Below, piece by piece: positions 6,513 through 12,919 of a stretch of 15,213 bases of DNA. How positions within the stretch are numbered: position 1 is the first letter of the stretch; each line of letters opens with the position of its first letter. The notes beneath the pieces were generated by a model, which worked only from the letters and a program-made list of their open reading frames with translations, was not told where the DNA came from and did no database searches. Source of the stretch: an uncultured bacterium (lineage in GTDB: Bacteria > Patescibacteriota > Microgenomatia > UBA1400 > PJMF01); contig CAJBWJ010000035.1 of the NCBI GenBank assembly GCA_903959355.1, positions 1 through 15,213 on the forward strand, given 5' to 3'. The position numbers were made by a program, and so were the translations under genes.

Positions 6513-8273
6513 ATGAGAGAACAAGAAGCAGAAATCAATCACTCAAGAAAAAATATTTTCTTTTCCCTGTTTTTTTTGGGTCTATTCATAATTGTAGGCA
6601 GACTTTTCTATTGGCAAATCATCAAAGGTCGACAACTTAAAGAAGAAGGAGAAGCTCAAACTCTTCGTAAACTAGAAAATAAAGGCCTTCGTGGACAAAT
6701 TTTTACTAGTGATAATTATCTTTTAGTTGGTAATAAAAGAGTTTATGATCTTAAGCTTGATAAAAAAAACTTTCAAGGAGATCCAAACTATTTAGCTTAC
6801 AAATTAAGTGAAATTGCTGTCGAAGATTGGCGATATTCTGAAGCTAGCTCAAGTGTTCAAAAACAAGAACTTAAAAAAGAGATTGAACAAAACATTATTC
6901 AAAAATTTCAAAGCAAAGGTAATTGGCCAAAGTTATTAGATAATTTAAGTCAGGAAAGCAAAGCAAAAATTGAAAGTATAAACAATCAATATTTAGCTTT
7001 TGATGAAAATTACGAGAGATTTTATCCAGAAGCTTCTATGGCTGCTCACTTGACTGGTTTTGTTGGAAGAGATGAAAACGCCAACGAAATTGGTCGCTAT
7101 GGTATTGAAGGCGCTTTAGAAGATGAATTGAAAGCCAGATCAGAAAACAGTTTATTTAAAATGGATGCTTTGGGTTTTCTCCTAGCTGGTCAAAAATATG
7201 ATAGCAAAAATTTAAATGGCAGAGACATTACTTTGACCATTCGTCGCGATATTCAAAATTTGGCAGAACAAAACTTGGCTTATGGAATTGAAAAATATCA
7301 GGCCGATCGCGGAGAAGTTATTATTCTTGATAGTAAAACTGGTAAAATTCTAGCTTTAGCTGCTTGGCCAAGTTATAAGCAATGGCAATATTTCAAATAT
7401 GATAGCGATGTAATTAAAAATCCTAGCTTGACCAGGCTTTATGAACCAGGATCAACTTTTAAAACTCTGACTATTGCTGCGGGCATTGATAGCGGAGTAA
7501 TTAACAAAGATACTACTTGTCCAAAATGTTCTGGCCCAAGACAAATTGCTGGCTATTCAATTAGAACCTGGAATGATGTTTACAATCCAGACATTTCCAT
7601 GATCAGCGGTTATGCTAAATCTGATAATACCGCCATGATGTTTATTAGCGATTTATTAGGCGCTGATCGCCTAGTTTCTTATCTTAAAAAATTTGGAATT
7701 GGCAATAATATAAACATTGATCTTCAAGATGATACTCGCACACCTTTTCCTAGCAAAATCGGTCCAGTCGAAACAGCTACTATTTCCTTTGGACAAGGTA
7801 TTAGCACTAATAGTTTAGAATTGCTGCGCGCTGTTAACGTCATCGCCAATCAGGGTAAAATGCTAGAACCAATTATTGTTGATAAAGTTTTTGATCAACA
7901 AAGCCAAGCTGAAATAGCTTCAGAAGTTAAAGAAAGAGAGCAAATTATTTCAAAAGAATCAGCAGCAACCGTCACGACAATGATGATTGAAGCAGCTCTT
8001 CATGGAGAGGCACAATGGATTGCCTCGAATAAATACACTGTTGCCGCCAAAACAGGTACTTCTCAAGTTCCAGATCCAAATGGTGGCTATAAAGAAAATG
8101 AAACAATTGCTAGTTTTATCGGTTTCGCTCCAGCCAGCAATCCAAGATTTACTATGTTAGTCAAATTAGAAAATCCCAAGTCTAGTCCTTGGGCGGCCGA
8201 AACGGCCGCCCCTCTGTGGTACAGAGTGGCTGATAAATTGATGATTCTTTTAAATATAACCCCAGACAAATAA
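6513..8273 (+). CDS. ftsI: Class B penicillin-binding protein, FtsI/PBP2 type
   Basis: A 586-residue peptidoglycan DD-transpeptidase. One N-terminal membrane segment (about 14-36) is followed by the pedestal region with the class B RG-x-I mark (LRGQIF, 59-64), then the transpeptidase domain with all three catalytic motifs: S314-T-F-K317 (nucleophile Ser in EPGSTFK), S370-D-N372, and K513-T-G515. It crosslinks peptidoglycan at the septum with FtsW; its place after an ftsL-like gene supports FtsI rather than an elongation PBP2. No PASTA repeats are seen, and the protein ends shortly after the AAPLW segment. The preceding ATG context has a weak AAGAG eight bases upstream. The last 80 bases of coding sequence hold an unusual GC-rich palindrome. 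The gene converges on parB, with one base between the two stop codons. Confidence 0.93.
   Translation: MREQEAEINHSRKNIFFSLFFLGLFIIVGRLFYWQIIKGRQLKEEGEAQTLRKLENKGLRGQIFTSDNYLLVGNKRVYDLKLDKKNFQGDPNYLAYKLSEIAVEDWRYSEASSSVQKQELKKEIEQNIIQKFQSKGNWPKLLDNLSQESKAKIESINNQYLAFDENYERFYPEASMAAHLTGFVGRDENANEIGRYGIEGALEDELKARSENSLFKMDALGFLLAGQKYDSKNLNGRDITLTIRRDIQNLAEQNLAYGIEKYQADRGEVIILDSKTGKILALAAWPSYKQWQYFKYDSDVIKNPSLTRLYEPGSTFKTLTIAAGIDSGVINKDTTCPKCSGPRQIAGYSIRTWNDVYNPDISMISGYAKSDNTAMMFISDLLGADRLVSYLKKFGIGNNINIDLQDDTRTPFPSKIGPVETATISFGQGISTNSLELLRAVNVIANQGKMLEPIIVDKVFDQQSQAEIASEVKEREQIISKESAATVTTMMIEAALHGEAQWIASNKYTVAAKTGTSQVPDPNGGYKENETIASFIGFAPASNPRFTMLVKLENPKSSPWAAETAAPLWYRVADKLMILLNITPDK
8191..8226. 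repeat. Two back-to-back hairpins inside the ftsI 3' end
   Basis: GGGCGGCCG (8191-8199), loop AAA, CGGCCGCCC (8203-8211) is a perfect 9-bp all-GC stem. It is followed immediately by CTCTGT (8212-8217), loop GGT, ACAGAG (8221-8226), a perfect 6-bp stem. Both lie in the codons for P-W-A-A-E-T-A-A-P-L-W-Y-R. The surrounding gene is AT-rich, so this is the most GC-dense patch seen in the window. It sits about 50-80 bp before the convergent ftsI/parB stops; neither strand has a T-run after it. Confidence 0.8.
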
Positions 8274-8274
8274 A

Positions 8275-9096
8275 CTAAGCAGCAATCTTCATTAGTTTTT
8301 GCAGATCTTCTTGAGTTTTGTCTGGAGGACCGTCTAGAGTAATCGTTACTTTAGTTTGCTTACGAGAGCGAATAACTTTAAGACTGGCTTTATTGTTAAA
8401 ATATTCACGTAGTTTATTTTCCCAAACAGCTACTTCTTGCTCATTCTGAGTTAATGGTCGACCACGACCGTCGTCTTTTTTACTGGTAGTTAGCTGATTA
8501 TTTTTGACGCGTCTCACCAATTCTTCAGTACGACGAACGGAGGCATTCTCTTTGAGAACAACTCTGTAACAAGCGATCATCTCTTCTTGAGAGGAAATGC
8601 TAGCCAGTGCACGAGCATGACCCTCACTGATTTGATCACTAAGTAAGCCGTCACTGATGGCATCTGGCAAGCTCAAAAGCTTGAGACTATTACTGATATA
8701 AGCTGGGGATTTGCCAATTCTTTTGGCCACTTCGCTAGTTGGCAAATTGAATTCTCGTTGCAAACGCTGAAAAGATTGAGCTCTTTCAATTGGATTGAGA
8801 TCGTAGCGTTGTACATTTTCAACGATAGCCATTTCGAGCATGCCTTGTGGGCTGGTTTTTTTGATGAAAACTGGCACTTCTTCTATGCCAACTATTTTGG
8901 CTGCGCGCCAACGTCTCTCTCCGGCAATAATCTGATAACCAGCTGGAGTTTCTGCGACAACGATTGGCTCCAAAATGCCATGAATACGAATTGATTCAAC
9001 TAATTCTTCGATGTCTTCTTTTTTGACTTTATCTCGAGGTTGAAATGGATTAGGTTGTAAATAATTAATGGCGAGTTTTTGAACATTTTGTGTCAT
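8275..9096 (-). CDS. parB: Chromosome-partitioning protein ParB
   Basis: A 273-residue ParB/Spo0J-family protein. The N-terminal CTP-binding ParB domain shows NPFQPR (16-21), the GERRWRAAK box (59-67) and ENVQRYDLNPIERA (93-106). A central helix-turn-helix region follows (about 120-142, SEVAKRIGKSPAYISNSLKLLSLP) and then a shorter C-terminal dimerisation part. ParB loads at parS sites, spreads as a CTP-dependent sliding clamp, and organises the replication-origin region with ParA. No parA gene is in the window, although the two are often adjacent. A parS-like sequence lies 28 bp upstream of the start. The ATG at 9094-9096 follows an AT-rich TATATATAAT tract. Stop is TAG, one base from the ftsI stop on the other strand. 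Confidence 0.95.
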   Translation of the reverse strand: MTQNVQKLAINYLQPNPFQPRDKVKKEDIEELVESIRIHGILEPIVVAETPAGYQIIAGERRWRAAKIVGIEEVPVFIKKTSPQGMLEMAIVENVQRYDLNPIERAQSFQRLQREFNLPTSEVAKRIGKSPAYISNSLKLLSLPDAISDGLLSDQISEGHARALASISSQEEMIACYRVVLKENASVRRTEELVRRVKNNQLTTSKKDDGRGRPLTQNEQEVAVWENKLREYFNNKASLKVIRSRKQTKVTITLDGPPDKTQEDLQKLMKIAA

Positions 9097-9102
9097 ACAT
9101 TA

Positions 9103-9111
9103 TATATAACA
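9103..9111 (-). promoter_or_regulatory. Putative parB promoter, extended -10
   Basis: Read on the minus strand, TGTTATATA matches an extended -10 (TGn then a TATA-type hexamer), ending 6 nt before the parB ATG. Other registers of the TATATATAAT tract are possible. No clear -35 is present; the sequence at that distance is the parS-like site. A start of transcription at or next to the ATG would make the mRNA leaderless. Confidence 0.35.
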
Positions 9112-9123
9112 CAATAGATCAAA

Positions 9124-9139
9124 ATTTTCACGGGAAAAA
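9124..9139. promoter_or_regulatory. parS-like site upstream of parB
   Basis: The core TTTCACGGGAAA (9126-9137) differs at one of twelve positions from TTTCACGTGAAA, the centre of the widely conserved parS consensus TGTTTCACGTGAAACA; over the full 16 bp 12 positions match. It lies between rpmA and parB where a self-regulating ParB could bind, overlapping the expected -35 position of the parB promoter. Known parS sites cluster near the origin and often within or near parAB. The mismatch breaks the central CG symmetry, so binding is uncertain. Confidence 0.4.
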
Positions 9140-9159
9140 CTGAATTATGAAGAATCTAG

Positions 9160-9417
9160 TTAACTCTTAACGACGTTAACTACGGTCTTGCCAAATTTTT
9201 TGCTAAATTTGATGACACCATCAATCATAGCAAAAACTGTCCAATCGTGACCGAAAGCGACACCTTTGCCAGCTTTGTATTTAGCGCCTTTTTGGCGAAC
9301 AATGACTTGACCAACAGAAATTTTTTCACCTGCGTATTTCTTTACACCAAAACGTTTGCCGTGACGGGCGCCTTGTGCATGCTGATTAACGCTACCTGAA
9401 CCTTTGACGTGTGCCAT
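9160..9417 (-). CDS. rpmA: 50S ribosomal protein L27
   Basis: An 85-residue L27, normal length. The core GKRFGVKKYAGEKISVGQVIVRQKGAKYKAGKGVAFGHD (given in short: KRFGVKKYAG at 21-30, VIVRQKG at 38-44) matches the family. The N-terminal tail begins MAHVKGSGSVNQHAQGARHG, an unusual variant of the common AHKKxxGSTxNGRDS-type tail that reaches the peptidyl-transferase centre. It starts directly at MAH, so there is no Firmicutes-type propeptide needing Prp cleavage. The start is preceded by AAGG about 10 nt upstream, one of few Shine-Dalgarno-like sequences here. It lies 18 nt after the methyltransferase gene in the rplU unit. Confidence 0.96.
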   Translation of the reverse strand: MAHVKGSGSVNQHAQGARHGKRFGVKKYAGEKISVGQVIVRQKGAKYKAGKGVAFGHDWTVFAMIDGVIKFSKKFGKTVVNVVKS

Positions 9418-9435
9418 ATTATTTGACCTTTTTTC

Positions 9436-10596
9436 TTAAGTATTATTTTGTTTCTGACTGTAAGTAAATATACAAATTTGTCTAATGACTCTAGCTCCTT
9501 CTCGAGCATAGAGGACCGGTTCGACCAAAAGATTGTATCCTTTTGCCTTTAATTTGTCAATTAAAGCCTCAAGAGAATATGTTCTTTTAGCTAATTGGAC
9601 CTTTGGAAAAACAATGGCCACAATGGCGCCATCATTCAGAACACTAGAAAATGATTTAAAAGAACCTAAATACATTTTTTCTAGACCTTTGAAAACATTA
9701 GCTAATTCTTGATCTCTAGGAGTTTGTTTGCCAAGGAAAGGCTCTGTTACCAAAAGATCGATTTTAGTATCAAATTCTTCTTTGTTAACATGACTAGCAT
9801 CCATGTAAAAAGCTTTACTAGCAATGTTAATGTTGTATTCTTTTTTAAACCATTCTAGATTGTCTCTAGTACCGAAAACTGCTTGCTGATCAATATCTGA
9901 ACCATGAACATCAAGATTTCTCATACCCGCTTCAAGCAAAACTGTACCAGTACCACAGAATGGATCGTAAAGGACTGGCTTGCCTTCATTTTTTTGTTGC
10001 CACTGGCCGAGAGCAATATTAACCATCATACGAGCAACTTTTGGAGGTAACATACCTTTTTTACGGTCAGCATATGGCTTAGCGCGATCACGATTAGTCC
10101 AATCATCAATATCTTGGACACCTTTGATTTGAGCCAAAAGCAATTTATCCTCATCCATGAGGTTATAAGTAAGCAGCTCAGTAGCTTTACTCTTGTGAGA
10201 GAGAAGAGCACTTTCACTTGGATTACTTGAAAAATATCTGGCTTTTTTGCCATTTTCTTTAATTAAATCTTTGATGTCGGCATTGCTAACGCTACGTTGG
10301 CCTTTGCCAATTTGACTTAGATTGAAATATGGCTCGTTACTTTGATTGAGCAATAAAAGAACAATTTCTTCAATTAATTCTTTATCGGTGATTTTATTAT
10401 CAAATTCCTTGACTATTTCAAATAATTTGACAGTACCACCAAGAACAGCCATCATGCCATAAGCAAGCTCTGGTTCTGCTTCAAAAAGAAAGAGATGCTC
10501 ATCTAGTTGATGTAATAAACAATTTGGATAGGAAGACTCAAACTCTAATTTAGAAAGAAGAGTGGTGTTACCAAAAAGAATTAGAAATTTGGACAT
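9436..10596 (-). CDS. Trm11-like RNA methyltransferase (UPF0020 family)
   Basis: A 386-residue protein with a C-terminal Rossmann methyltransferase domain. SAM motif I is D211-PFCGTGTVLLEA, followed by an acidic SDID motif near 233. The motif IV position reads T284-EPFLG where Trm11/Trm-G10 enzymes normally have (T)DPPYG. The N-terminal 170 residues have a THUMP-like look (LGGTVKLFEIV near 53-63) but no firm match. Trm11-type enzymes make N2-methylguanosine at tRNA position 10; the target here is unknown. The gene lies between rplU and rpmA, where Firmicutes carry the L27 protease gene prp, so an rRNA or ribosome-linked target is possible but is inference. The ATG at 10594-10596 is preferred to an in-frame TTG nine bases upstream. 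It begins 24 nt after rplU. Confidence 0.8.
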   Translation of the reverse strand: MSKFLILFGNTTLLSKLEFESSYPNCLLHQLDEHLFLFEAEPELAYGMMAVLGGTVKLFEIVKEFDNKITDKELIEEIVLLLLNQSNEPYFNLSQIGKGQRSVSNADIKDLIKENGKKARYFSSNPSESALLSHKSKATELLTYNLMDEDKLLLAQIKGVQDIDDWTNRDRAKPYADRKKGMLPPKVARMMVNIALGQWQQKNEGKPVLYDPFCGTGTVLLEAGMRNLDVHGSDIDQQAVFGTRDNLEWFKKEYNINIASKAFYMDASHVNKEEFDTKIDLLVTEPFLGKQTPRDQELANVFKGLEKMYLGSFKSFSSVLNDGAIVAIVFPKVQLAKRTYSLEALIDKLKAKGYNLLVEPVLYAREGARVIRQICIFTYSQKQNNT

Positions 10597-10620
10597 AGCA
10601 GGCAATCAAGCACAGACTTC

Positions 10621-10935
10621 TTAAGCAATCTTAAGAATTTTGACAGTGCTTTGATACTGACGGTGACCATGCACCTTACGGTATCTAGATTTAGACTTAT
10701 ATTTAGCGACGCGAATTTTCTCGCCTCTTTGATTGGAAACTAATTCACAAGAAACTTTGGCACCCTCGACTAGAGGTTGACCAATTTTGCGATCTGCTCC
10801 TTCAACCACTAATAGAACATCAGTGACGTCGAACTTTTCGCCAGCTTCTTTATCGAGTTGGTCGACCAAAAATGAATCGCCCTCTTCGACTTGATATTGC
10901 TTGCCTTGTAATTGAATGATTGCGTACTTTGACAT
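10621..10935 (-). CDS. rplU: 50S ribosomal protein L21
   Basis: A 104-residue L21, usual length. It begins MSKYAIIQLQGKQYQVEEGD, a standard L21 start, and ends with the RNA-binding signature KSKSRYRKVHGHRQYQSTVKI. L21 is an early-assembling 23S rRNA-binding protein of the large subunit. It is first in the rplU-methyltransferase-rpmA unit and has its own extended -10 promoter immediately upstream. rplU is nearly always paired with rpmA; here one gene intervenes. There is no room for a long autoregulatory leader between the promoter and the ATG. Confidence 0.97.
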   Translation of the reverse strand: MSKYAIIQLQGKQYQVEEGDSFLVDQLDKEAGEKFDVTDVLLVVEGADRKIGQPLVEGAKVSCELVSNQRGEKIRVAKYKSKSRYRKVHGHRQYQSTVKILKIA

Positions 10936-10946
10936 AACGAGGTTGA

Positions 10947-10955
10947 ATTATATCA
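10947..10955 (-). promoter_or_regulatory. rplU promoter, extended -10
   Basis: On the minus strand the sequence TGATATAAT is a perfect TGn-TATAAT extended -10. It ends 11 nt before the rplU ATG, which would give a leader of only about 4-5 nt. No good -35 is present; extended -10 promoters do not need one. A run of eight T (minus strand) upstream could act as an UP-type element or as the T-tract after the preceding gene. Confidence 0.6.
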
Positions 10956-10984
10956 GACTTGCTTGAAAAAAAACATACAAATTA

Positions 10985-12919
10985 TTATTTATTTTCACTA
11001 AGCACATCTAGAAACTGATTAATTGGTAAAGTTGCCACGGCCATAACCTTATCTGCACCGCCATAGTAAACAAAAAGCAGTCCATCTTTAACAACAGCTC
11101 CACATGAAAAAACAACGTTATTAACCACGCCAAACTTCTCAAAATCGGTTTCAGGTTCAAGAATAGGGTATTCACTGCGATACAAAATTTTGAATGGATC
11201 TCCTAAATCTAGAATCAGATAGCCTAAGCGATAATTGCGATCAACCTCACTTACGCCGTGATAAATTAACAACCAACCTTTTTCTGTCTTGATAGGTGGT
11301 CCGGAAATACCAATTTTGGCTCCATCCCAGTGACCAGGACGAGCAGAAATAATTCCTTCTTTCTCTAGTTGAAGGCCATTTTTGAATTCTTCTAGTGAAT
11401 CGATATAATCAATGGCGATATCGTGACCGGCAGCACGATGTAAAATGACAAAACGGCCATTAATTTTTTCAGGGAAAAGACAGGCATTTTTATCATCAAT
11501 ATCTGGGTTAGAAATGGCAATTGGTTCCTGCCAAAGCCAGCGTGAATTTACAAAATCATCAACAAGAATTGAAGTTAAAGCTACTTTGGGAGGACTAATG
11601 CCTTCATAAGCCGTATAGAACATATAAACTCTGTCATCAATAATCGTTAATCTTGGATCTTCACAGCCAGAGAAACCATTGGCTTCTTTTTTTGTTTCAA
11701 AATTCATGCGTGGCACATAAACAGGCGAATAAGATAAATCATTAAAAACGAAGCCGTCTTCGCTAATTGCACAACCGATTGTTGAAGTATTGTCCAAGGA
11801 CATTGCTCGATACAACATAAATACTTTATTATTTAAATAAACAGCTCCTGCATTAAAAACAGCTTGAGCTTGCCAAGCTCGATCAGCTTTAGGCACTAAA
11901 ATTGGATTATTAACAAAACGTCGTAGTTTTATAACTTCTTTATATGGACTTTGTTTTAATAAACTCAGAAAAATGGCTAACTTGACACTAACAAAAGCTC
12001 CAACCGTATCAGCAGCACCATAATAAATTCTAAATTCATCATTAACTATTACAGCGCCGCTAGGGAAAACAACATTGGCTACTTCACCATTTTTTTCGTA
12101 GTTTTCTTGTGCACTAAAAAGAGATTCTGTGGTTCGACCAATAATTCGCTCTGGAGTGTTTAAGTCTAAAAGCAAAGCCTCAACTCCAAAAATTCTTTCA
12201 CCAGCATTAAAATAATTTTGAATGTGCGAATATATCAAAACCCAACCATCAACAGTTTTAACTGGCACTGCTCCTACCTCGACTTGATCGGTGTTTAATC
12301 TAGAAACAGCCAGAGTGTGTTCGTCTAAATGTGCATACCAATCCTGCCAATAAGCTTGGTCATAAATGTCGCTTCTTTTTTCAAAATAGGCAATTGCAAT
12401 TCTTGAAGGTGGTTGATCGGTATGAACAGTTAAAACAGCAGCATATTTACCATTAATTTTTTCTGGGAAAAAAACCATTGCCTTAGCATTAAATGGAGTA
12501 ACTAGATGTCTTTCTTTAACAGTTTCTAAATCATCACTAAAAGCAATCGCGACCTTAATACTATTGCCACTAGGAGGCCAAGCACTAATAGCAGTGTACG
12601 TAATCAGAAATTCATCATCAATCATAACAAAACGTGGATCTTCACATCCAAATTTCTCAAATTCTTCTTCTGGTTTAACGAACTGTCTTTTGCTATCAAA
12701 ACTGATACCATCAAAACTAGAGGCATAACCAATTGTTGAAAGTCCTAATTTGTGACCCTCATAATCTTGATCTGCAGAAATAGCACGATACAAAGAATAA
12801 AAAATTCCATCTTCAAAGTATATGCTTGGATTAAAAGTTGCTTTTGCTTCCCACAAGATAGTCTTATTAGGAACTAAAACTGGATTGTTTTTATTACGAA
12901 AAACAGAAATGTTATTCAT
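10985..12919 (-). CDS. Tandem two-domain GH130 glycoside phosphorylase/hydrolase
   Basis: A 644-residue protein made of two full GH130 five-bladed beta-propeller domains, about residues 8-325 (A) and 335-644 (B). Each begins NNP(V/I)LVP (11, 337) and carries the catalytic-site motif GCEDPR with the presumed acid Asp at D94 and D421. Each then has FPEKING (151, 482) and a closing GAV...YYGAAD/GGAD segment. Domain B keeps the His-Arg pair after FPEKING (H494-R495); domain A has Leu-Thr there. GH130 enzymes mostly phosphorolyse beta-1,4- or 1,2-linked mannosides to mannose-1-phosphate; some members lacking phosphate-binding residues hydrolyse. Most members are single domains of 300-400 residues, so the fusion is unusual. 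No signal peptide is visible, so it is likely cytoplasmic. Its ATG overlaps the previous gene by 8 nt, suggesting translational coupling. Confidence 0.88.
   Translation of the reverse strand: MNNISVFRNKNNPVLVPNKTILWEAKATFNPSIYFEDGIFYSLYRAISADQDYEGHKLGLSTIGYASSFDGISFDSKRQFVKPEEEFEKFGCEDPRFVMIDDEFLITYTAISAWPPSGNSIKVAIAFSDDLETVKERHLVTPFNAKAMVFFPEKINGKYAAVLTVHTDQPPSRIAIAYFEKRSDIYDQAYWQDWYAHLDEHTLAVSRLNTDQVEVGAVPVKTVDGWVLIYSHIQNYFNAGERIFGVEALLLDLNTPERIIGRTTESLFSAQENYEKNGEVANVVFPSGAVIVNDEFRIYYGAADTVGAFVSVKLAIFLSLLKQSPYKEVIKLRRFVNNPILVPKADRAWQAQAVFNAGAVYLNNKVFMLYRAMSLDNTSTIGCAISEDGFVFNDLSYSPVYVPRMNFETKKEANGFSGCEDPRLTIIDDRVYMFYTAYEGISPPKVALTSILVDDFVNSRWLWQEPIAISNPDIDDKNACLFPEKINGRFVILHRAAGHDIAIDYIDSLEEFKNGLQLEKEGIISARPGHWDGAKIGISGPPIKTEKGWLLIYHGVSEVDRNYRLGYLILDLGDPFKILYRSEYPILEPETDFEKFGVVNNVVFSCGAVVKDGLLFVYYGGADKVMAVATLPINQFLDVLSENK

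Noticed and set aside
9160..9180. GTTAACTCTTAACGACGTTAAC as a regulatory repeat
   Set aside because: It is the 3' coding end of rpmA (Val-Val-Asn-Val-Val-Lys-Ser codons); the palindromic hexamers are explained by Val/Asn codons.
10597..10605. TTG start for the methyltransferase
   Set aside because: An ATG nine bases downstream gives a normal MSKF-type start, and the three extra residues have no support.
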